A DNA stretch of 64,000 nt from assembly GCA_947494705.1 (NCBI GenBank), contig CANLVN010000003.1, forward strand, positions 496,001-560,000, read 5' to 3'. Positions within the stretch are counted from its first letter, which is position 1. Every line of letters begins with the position of its first letter. The position numbers and the translations under genes are program-made. The DNA comes from an uncultured Erythrobacter sp. (GTDB taxonomy: Bacteria; Pseudomonadota; Alphaproteobacteria; Sphingomonadales; Sphingomonadaceae). Shown piece by piece: positions 58,013 through 64,000 of the stretch. The notes under the pieces are model-generated. The model saw only the letters and a list, made by a program, of their open reading frames with translations, searched no databases and was not told the origin of the DNA.

Positions 58013-60013
58013 TCAATCGGCGGGATTGTGCTTTTCGACGAAACGGACGGCGGCCTTCAGCATCTGCTGACGGGTCTCTGATAGCGAGAGCCAGTGGTCC
58101 TCGCCTTCCAGCGTAACGAACTCATAGGGTTTGCCCGCATCTTTGAGGCGATCGGCCATTTTCGTCGAGTGGCTGTAGGCCACCACGGTGTCGTCCTTGC
58201 CGTGTATCAGCAGGATTGGCGCATCGGCGCGGTCTGCGAGCTTGAGGGGAGAAACCGGATCCCACAGCTCGGGCTCGCCCAGTTGGCGGCGCAAACCTTC
58301 GCGCGAAAGGCGGCTGCCTCCACTCGAACGATAGCCTTCGTTGTAGATGTCGCGGATGTCGCTGACAGGAGCGACCGCGACCGCGCATTTGAACATGTCC
58401 TGTTGGACGGTGACGCCCGCCAGAGCGGCATAGCCGCCATAGCTCGCACCCACGATGCAGGCGCGGTTTGGATCGACGATACCCGCTTCGGCAAGAGCGA
58501 TCATGCCGTCGGTCTTGTCGGTCTGCATCTTGCGACCCCATTCACCGTACCCGGCCCGGCGAAATTCGAGGTCACGGTTGGTCGAGCCGCGGAAATTCGG
58601 CTGAAACACTGCGTAACCGCGCGAGGCATAAGCTTGGGCCCACCAGTCGAAAGTGGCAGAATCAGCCGAGTGCGGTCCGCCGTGGGGCAGCAGGACCAGC
58701 GGCAGGTTCTTGGGCTCGCGCCCCGGTGGCAGGGTCAGAATGCCGCTGAGTTCGGTTCCATCGCTGGCGGTGTACTCGAAGGTAGAGATTGGCCCCACAT
58801 GTTCGGGCGTGAGGGCAATGCGTTCATAAGCGATGGCATTCGCGCGCGATGTCGACAGGTCGATCGCGTAATAGGTGCCCGAGTCCTGATTGCCTGAAGT
58901 GCGGATGATGACGTCGCCGAGGTCACTCGTCCAGCCCTGCACCGACGAGTGGAAATCCGAAAATGCGTCCCGCACCCGCTCCCACTTCGATTGGAGCGCA
59001 TCGTCAATAAAATGGATTTCCTCTTCCTCATCGCTTTCGCCGATGACGTACCCCTTCAGCGCTCCCGACTTACCGTCGAAAAACAATCCCTCGAAATCCA
59101 CTTCGGGCAGGAGCTTGCGCGGCTCTCCGCCGGCGGCGTCGATTTCGTACCACTCACTTTCGCCTTCCTCTTCGCCGCTGACGTAGTAGATCGCGCTTGA
59201 GCCATCGCGCCCTAGTCCGACAAGGCCCATATCGGCATCTTTGTCGAAGCCCTCGACAATCTCGCGCCCCTCGGCGTTGCGGATTTCCCAGCGTCCGCCC
59301 TGATAGGACCATTCCATCGTGTATGCGATTTCACCGTTGGAATCGAGAATCCAGTCGCGCCAGTATCCCGGCTGGGCCGCAGCTGCGACTTTCAATGTCT
59401 CCATGGTCTCCAGATTCACCCGCATCAGATGGCGCGAGGTGTCCTTCAGGCTGAACCCTGCGGTCCGAGAGCGTGTATTTCCGCGCTCCAGTTCCATCGC
59501 ACCGAAGTAACCGTAATAGGTGCCATCGATTTCACGAATTCCATAAACTCCAAGGATCGTGTTGGCGTATCGCTGACTGTTGCCGAAGATATATTCCGGG
59601 CTGCCCTTTGCGGTTATGGGGATCACTTGCGCTATCGAGAATTCGCCGATGCGGTCTGCGAATTCGGCGCCCATCTTTTCCGTCTGGCTCGTGACCAGCA
59701 TCACCCGATCCTCGCCGATCCAGCGCATCGAGCGGACCTTGCGATCATCGAGGGCGATGGCGCGAAGCGACTTGCTCTGGTCCTCGATCGCAAGCAGCGC
59801 TCGTTGGCCATTGACTGTGGTGATCATCGCGATGCGGTCACCCGAAGGCGATATTGCGACATCCTCGACATCGGGTAGCTTACCGTATTCCTCAAGGGGG
59901 AGCGGCTGATACGCTTCCTGAGCCAGAGCGGCAGTTGTTAGCGCCGACGGCGCGGTCAACGTACCAAATCCAAGCGAAAGCGCTCCGAACAGCGCGGCGA
60001 TACGATAAGTCAT
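58013..60013 (-). CDS. Exported S9-family prolyl-oligopeptidase-type peptidase
   Basis: 666 aa. Signal peptide to about residue 32. A beta-propeller domain (about 40-400; repeated SPSGDRIAMI, YPGYWRDW-type blades) precedes the alpha/beta-hydrolase domain with Ser in GASYGGYAAL, Asp in IHGKDDTVV and His in EGEDHWLS. It cleaves short peptides, probably in the periplasm. Stands alone, divergent from smpB. Confidence 0.9.
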   Translation of the reverse strand: MTYRIAALFGALSLGFGTLTAPSALTTAALAQEAYQPLPLEEYGKLPDVEDVAISPSGDRIAMITTVNGQRALLAIEDQSKSLRAIALDDRKVRSMRWIGEDRVMLVTSQTEKMGAEFADRIGEFSIAQVIPITAKGSPEYIFGNSQRYANTILGVYGIREIDGTYYGYFGAMELERGNTRSRTAGFSLKDTSRHLMRVNLETMETLKVAAAAQPGYWRDWILDSNGEIAYTMEWSYQGGRWEIRNAEGREIVEGFDKDADMGLVGLGRDGSSAIYYVSGEEEGESEWYEIDAAGGEPRKLLPEVDFEGLFFDGKSGALKGYVIGESDEEEEIHFIDDALQSKWERVRDAFSDFHSSVQGWTSDLGDVIIRTSGNQDSGTYYAIDLSTSRANAIAYERIALTPEHVGPISTFEYTASDGTELSGILTLPPGREPKNLPLVLLPHGGPHSADSATFDWWAQAYASRGYAVFQPNFRGSTNRDLEFRRAGYGEWGRKMQTDKTDGMIALAEAGIVDPNRACIVGASYGGYAALAGVTVQQDMFKCAVAVAPVSDIRDIYNEGYRSSGGSRLSREGLRRQLGEPELWDPVSPLKLADRADAPILLIHGKDDTVVAYSHSTKMADRLKDAGKPYEFVTLEGEDHWLSLSETRQQMLKAAVRFVEKHNPAD

Positions 60014-60150
60014 GAATTGGCCCCGTAAATTCTAGTTTTCTGCGACAAGTTCTTTATTCCGCCGTTTAAATTCATTTGCAATTACATTTTGGGAAACAAG
60101 CACACACTCCCTTTGCCAAACCGGTCGGCGCCCCCTATCTGACCGCCATC

Positions 60151-60633
60151 ATGGCCCGACCCAAACCCGAGACCTTCGACAAACAAAAGAGCGTCGCCGA
60201 GAATCGCCGCGCGCGCTTCGACTATGCGATCGAGGACAAGTTCGAAGCCGGCCTCGCGCTGCAGGGTACGGAGGTGAAGGCCTTGCGCGCAGGCGAGGCG
60301 AGCATTGCAGAAAGCTATGCAGAAGTCCGCGATGGCGAAGTGTGGCTCATCAACGCCAACATCCCCGAATACAGCCATGGCAACCGCCTGAACCACGAAC
60401 CGCGCCGCCCGCGAAAGCTGTTGCTGCACGCGCGCGAGATCAATCGCCTGTTCGGCGCCGTGGAGAGGAAGGGGATGACGCTGGTCCCGCTTTCGATCTA
60501 TTTCAACAAGACCGGCCGCGCGAAGGTCGAACTGGCACTGGCCAAGGGCAAGCAGGCGCATGACAAGCGAGCCAGCATCAAGGAGCGTGACTGGAAGCGC
60601 GACAAGGCGCGGATCATGCGCGAACAGTCCTGA
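60151..60633 (+). CDS. smpB: SsrA-binding protein SmpB
   Basis: 160 aa from ATG 60151; the open frame before it is not supported. Typical: [38 protein letters not shown], then [25 protein letters not shown], and the basic tail of [16 protein letters not shown]. Binds tmRNA and delivers it to stalled ribosomes. The tmRNA gene itself was not seen in this window. Confidence 0.97.
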   Translation: MARPKPETFDKQKSVAENRRARFDYAIEDKFEAGLALQGTEVKALRAGEASIAESYAEVRDGEVWLINANIPEYSHGNRLNHEPRRPRKLLLHAREINRLFGAVERKGMTLVPLSIYFNKTGRAKVELALAKGKQAHDKRASIKERDWKRDKARIMREQS

Positions 60634-60759
60634 GCGAAAGTCCAGTCGTCGCGTAATTTCGCGATCAGTCGATTCACCCATTGGTCAGACGGTTTGTATT
60701 ACCCATATGAGCGTCATGGTGGCCCCCGTTTCTCCTCCTTCAAGAGCGTATCCGCTCAC

Positions 60760-61371
60760 ATGAGCAGCCAACGCACATCCTCTCCGGGCTTCCTCCCCAA
60801 TCCGCTCAGATGGGCGCAGCATCGCTTTACGCGTTCGATGCCCAGTCGCGAGGAGATGGCGAAGAGCCGGTATCTTGCTCCCATCGCCCATCGCTTCCTA
60901 TCGCCTGAATTGTGGCGTTTCACCCGCCGTTCGGTCCCGCGCGGTGTGGCGCTAGGTCTGTTCAGTGCCTTTGTGATACCGCTCGGGCAGATTTTCCTCG
61001 CCGCCTTTCTCGCCTTTCCCGCGCGAGCCAATGTTCCGCTTGCCGCGGCGGTGACGTTCATCACCAACCCTTTCACCATCGCCTTCTGGGCGGTGATTGC
61101 CAACCGGGTCGGTCATTTCATTCTGCGCATCGATGCCGCGACCACCGGTTATGCAGCGGGCAAGGCCAGCTCGACATGGTGGACCGCGACTGTCGACTTT
61201 TTCGAGCTTGCGGGCGTGACGGTGGTGGGTTTCCTGGTGCTCGCCGTCGTCTCTTCGGCCATCGGCTATCTGTTATCGAGCGCGATCTGGCGCTTCATGG
61301 TTGCGCGCAAGCGGGCAAAACGTCTGAAACAGATGGAAGAGCGGCTCGACCAGAGGCTTGTCGCCGACTAG
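60760..61371 (+). CDS. DUF2062 membrane protein
   Basis: 203 aa from ATG 60760. Contains the family segment SVPRGVALGLFSAFVIPLGQ and helices AAAVTFITNPFTIAFWAVI and GVTVVGFLVLAVVSSAIGYL. A basic N-terminus precedes two or three membrane helices. Function unknown. It follows smpB by 126 nt and precedes cckA by 46 nt, an arrangement seen in related genomes; a role with envelope or cell-cycle signalling is possible but unproven. Confidence 0.85.
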   Translation: MSSQRTSSPGFLPNPLRWAQHRFTRSMPSREEMAKSRYLAPIAHRFLSPELWRFTRRSVPRGVALGLFSAFVIPLGQIFLAAFLAFPARANVPLAAAVTFITNPFTIAFWAVIANRVGHFILRIDAATTGYAAGKASSTWWTATVDFFELAGVTVVGFLVLAVVSSAIGYLLSSAIWRFMVARKRAKRLKQMEERLDQRLVAD

Positions 61372-61417
61372 GAACGGGCGCGCTGACCAGCAGACGACCA
61401 AACCATCAGGGATCCGC

Positions 61418-63919
61418 GTGACCGGCGAAGCGAAACCAAAGACACCGACACGGATCGACACCAGCGGCACCGACCTTACTCATATCGGCGCTGTGGTTGG
61501 CGCGCTTGTCGTGAGCGCTGCACTGATCTGGCTCGTTACCTCCAGCACCCTGATCGCGCTCGCTTATGCGGGCGGCGTGGCCGTATTGCTGGCGGGCGTT
61601 GTGTTCTTGTCCCGAATGCAGAGCGATCCGATCGCGACCGAACCGACCAATGCCGACTGGTCTGTCACCCATGCTGCCATCGAAGGGCATGAGGAGACGA
61701 TTGCGATCACCGACCGCGCCAACCGCATGGTCTGCGCCAGCAGCGGCTTCATCGACGTTTTCGGAACGCAGAATGCTCCTCCCGCTCTCCCGGTGGAGCG
61801 TGCCGGGCTCGAAGCGCTCAGCCGCCTGACGCGTGAGGCGTGGCGCGACGGGGCGGGTCACATCGATTCACTGGTCGACAAGAACGGCAACGACTGGGCC
61901 ATCAACGTCACGCGCGCAGGCCGGGCCGACGACCATCTCATCTGGCGAATGACCCGCAAGGTGGCCGCGAAGCGCGACATTCTCTCCGAAATCGACCTTT
62001 CTGGAGTCTTCGGACAAATCCTCAGCCGCGCAGGAATCGAAGCGGCGATCACCGGTCCCGATGGAGTGATCCGCAGTGTCAGCGCCGGGTTTGCCGAGCG
62101 CGCTTCCGGGGATGAGACCGCAACGCTCGCGGGCCAGGACTTCGTCTCCTACCTGCGCGCCGATGATCGCGACCGCATTTTCTTCGCGCGTGAGGGCCGT
62201 GCAGGTACGCCGCAGACGTTGATCGACGTGCCCCTGTCCGAGCCGGGCGCAGCCGGTGAGGCACCCGCACCCGACGAAGGCGTTTCGCTTATGATGCTGC
62301 TCGATAGCGGCGTGGGCATCGGCAGCGGCTGGGACGGGTCGTCGCAGGCCGGCGTCGCCCAGCTCGAGGCGCTGTTGGGCCAGTTGCCGCTCGGCCTCGC
62401 CATGACAGACCGCGACGGGCGCTTCCTGTTCGGGAATGACGCTTTCCTGCGCTCGGTCGACCGCGAGGGCAGGGGATTGCCCGCATTCCCGACCGACCTC
62501 GTGGTGCGCGAGGACAAGGCCGCATTGTCGGACGCGGTGCGTCGCCACGGACGCGGCCCGGCGACCAGCGGGGACATGGCGGTGCGGCTCGGCTCAAGCC
62601 CCGAAGATCCGGTCTCGCTCGGCATTTCGGGCGTACGCGGTCTGGGCGAAGCCGCAGTGCTATTGAGCCTGGCCGATTCCAGCGAGGAAACCCAGCTCAA
62701 GCGCCAGGTTGCGCAGGCGACCAAGATGCAGGCCGTGGGCCAGCTGGCGGGCGGGGTTGCGCACGATTTCAACAACGTGCTGACCGCGATTATCGGGACC
62801 TGCGACCTCATGCTGCTGCGTCACACGCCGGGTGACAGCGACTATGACGACATCCAGCAGATCCGTGCCAACTCCAATCGCGCCGCCTCGCTGACTCGCC
62901 AGTTGCTCGCCTTCTCGCGTCAGCAGACCTTGCGGCCCGAGATACTGCAACTGCCCGATGTGGTCAGCGAGGTTAACCCACTCATCAAGCGGCTGTTGGG
63001 CGAGAAGATCGACTATTTCGTCCAGCACGACCGCAATCTGGGCGCCGTGCGCGCCGATCCGCAGCAGCTCGAACAGGTCATCATGAACCTGGCGGTCAAT
63101 GCGCGCGACGCAATCCAGATGAACGGAGCGCACGACAAGGTCGGCAGGCCCGGTGGGACGGGTCGAATCTCGCTACTAACGCGCAGCCTGAAGTCGAAAC
63201 ATGTAGTCAAGCTCGGCTCGGAAATCCTGCCTGCAGCCGATTACACGGTGCTGATCGTGCAGGACAATGGCGGTGGCATCCCGCCAAAGGTGCTGCCCAA
63301 GCTGTTCGAGCCGTTCTTCACGACCAAGGAGCAGGGCAAGGGCACGGGTCTGGGCCTTTCCACCGCCTACGGCATCGTCAAGCAGTCGGGCGGGTTCATC
63401 TTCGCCGACAACATTACCGAGCCGGGCGGTCGTCCGGTCGGGGCGCGCTTCACGGTCTATTTCCCGGTCCATCACGGCGAAGCTCCAAGCCGGCCGACGC
63501 CCGCGCCGGAGGAATCCTCGCAATGGTCGGTCACGGGGCGCATCCTGCTGGTCGAGGACGAGGACATGGTCCGCGCCGTCGCCGAGCGCGCGCTGTCGCG
63601 TGCCGGGCACGAGATCGTCGCCTGTCCCGGCGGCGAGGAAGGTCTCGCCGCGATCAGCGAGGGCGCGCATTTCGACCTGGTGGTCAGCGACGTCGTCATG
63701 CCGGGCATGGACGGCCCGGCCATGGTGCGCGCGATCCGCGAACAGCGCCCCGACATCCCGGTCCTGTTCATGTCCGGCTATGCCGAAGAGGCATTGCGCA
63801 AGGACATCGACATCCCCGACATGCACTTCATCCCCAAACCGTTCAGCGTCGCCGCAATCAGCGACAAGGTCGCAGGCGTGATGCGCAAGGCAAGGACAGA
63901 GGCCGCCACCGACGCTTGA
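61418..63919 (+). CDS. cckA: Hybrid sensor histidine kinase CckA
   Basis: 833 aa from GTG 61418 (CAGGGA upstream). Two membrane helices (about residues 28-70), PAS-like regions (about 85-390), then the dimerisation domain with the phosphorylated His in VAHDFNNVLTAIIG, the ATPase domain (NLAVNARDAIQM, DNGGGIPPKVLPKLFEPFFTT), and a C-terminal receiver (ILLVEDEDMVRAVAERALSR...LVVSDVVMPGMDG with the acceptor Asp). In alphaproteobacteria CckA controls CtrA and CpdR through ChpT to drive cell-cycle and motility programmes. Confidence 0.96.
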   Translation: MTGEAKPKTPTRIDTSGTDLTHIGAVVGALVVSAALIWLVTSSTLIALAYAGGVAVLLAGVVFLSRMQSDPIATEPTNADWSVTHAAIEGHEETIAITDRANRMVCASSGFIDVFGTQNAPPALPVERAGLEALSRLTREAWRDGAGHIDSLVDKNGNDWAINVTRAGRADDHLIWRMTRKVAAKRDILSEIDLSGVFGQILSRAGIEAAITGPDGVIRSVSAGFAERASGDETATLAGQDFVSYLRADDRDRIFFAREGRAGTPQTLIDVPLSEPGAAGEAPAPDEGVSLMMLLDSGVGIGSGWDGSSQAGVAQLEALLGQLPLGLAMTDRDGRFLFGNDAFLRSVDREGRGLPAFPTDLVVREDKAALSDAVRRHGRGPATSGDMAVRLGSSPEDPVSLGISGVRGLGEAAVLLSLADSSEETQLKRQVAQATKMQAVGQLAGGVAHDFNNVLTAIIGTCDLMLLRHTPGDSDYDDIQQIRANSNRAASLTRQLLAFSRQQTLRPEILQLPDVVSEVNPLIKRLLGEKIDYFVQHDRNLGAVRADPQQLEQVIMNLAVNARDAIQMNGAHDKVGRPGGTGRISLLTRSLKSKHVVKLGSEILPAADYTVLIVQDNGGGIPPKVLPKLFEPFFTTKEQGKGTGLGLSTAYGIVKQSGGFIFADNITEPGGRPVGARFTVYFPVHHGEAPSRPTPAPEESSQWSVTGRILLVEDEDMVRAVAERALSRAGHEIVACPGGEEGLAAISEGAHFDLVVSDVVMPGMDGPAMVRAIREQRPDIPVLFMSGYAEEALRKDIDIPDMHFIPKPFSVAAISDKVAGVMRKARTEAATDA

Positions 63920-64000
63920 ACGGAGGCTGTTCCCGTGGACATTCGGGCTGTTCACCTTGGATAAACCGCACCGAACCATCATGATCGCTCGGTGGGTATC

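Noticed and set aside
60040..60150. tmRNA gene next to smpB
   Set aside because: The region is short and AT-rich with no tRNA-like acceptor ends or tag-peptide frame; tmRNA must be elsewhere.

Overview
The window is a high-G+C, gene-dense chromosomal segment of an alphaproteobacterium, most likely Sphingomonadales and probably the Erythrobacteraceae. This placement rests on protein style and gene neighbourhoods: the CckA hybrid kinase, the smpB - DUF2062 - cckA run, the mdh-sucD-sucA-sucB-lpd cluster, RDY-rich secreted proteins, an alphaproteobacterial GAAC-N7-GAAC LexA site, and many short secreted or periplasmic proteins. No rRNA, tRNA, CRISPR array, complete insertion sequence or integrase was seen. 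Most of the window is ordinary core genome.

Layout. 1-6130: end of the spc/alpha ribosomal cluster (rplO end, secY, adk, an intruding SRPBCC gene, rpsM, rpsK, rpoA, rplQ, strong terminator). 6158-13463: exported serine hydrolases, two paralogous RDY-rich exported proteins, a TRIC-type channel coupled to a PepSY protein, and an amidase. 13578-22664: minus-strand TCA cluster mdh, small membrane protein, sucD, sucA, sucB, a methyltransferase, a hexapeptide acyltransferase, and lpdA, with a structured leader before mdh. 22852-31505: GGDEF-EAL protein, SleB-type cell-wall hydrolase, a three-gene BtuFCD-type ABC importer, a GH24 lysozyme and small exported proteins.

31962-38735: uvrA behind a LexA (SOS) box, followed by the main accessory stretch. 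Here the 3' end of uvrA is duplicated as a decayed copy around one orphan gene. It is followed by a low-G+C two-gene operon that reads as a Kiwa-type anti-phage system (four-helix membrane protein KwaA plus DUF4868 protein KwaB), then several orphan small genes. Two of those orphans share the same leader: a TATAACT box, then a hairpin that hides the Shine-Dalgarno sequence.

38748-63919: cell-envelope and metabolic genes: rlpA, argG, acyltransferase-3, a CFA-synthase-like protein, a molybdopterin oxidoreductase with its cytochrome b and a pteridine-reductase-like SDR, MOSC protein, methyltransferase, periplasmic ClpP-like protein, rlmN, outer-membrane beta-barrel, greB, soluble lytic transglycosylase, dapA, an aspartoacylase-like hydrolase, S9 peptidase, smpB, DUF2062 protein and cckA. 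Many neighbours overlap by 4 nt (ATGA/GTGA), indicating translationally coupled operons.

The observations most worth following are the Kiwa locus with its duplicated uvrA tail, the Shine-Dalgarno-sequestering leaders, the mdh leader, the operator-like palindrome before the serine hydrolase at 13463, and a 35-bp dispersed repeat.
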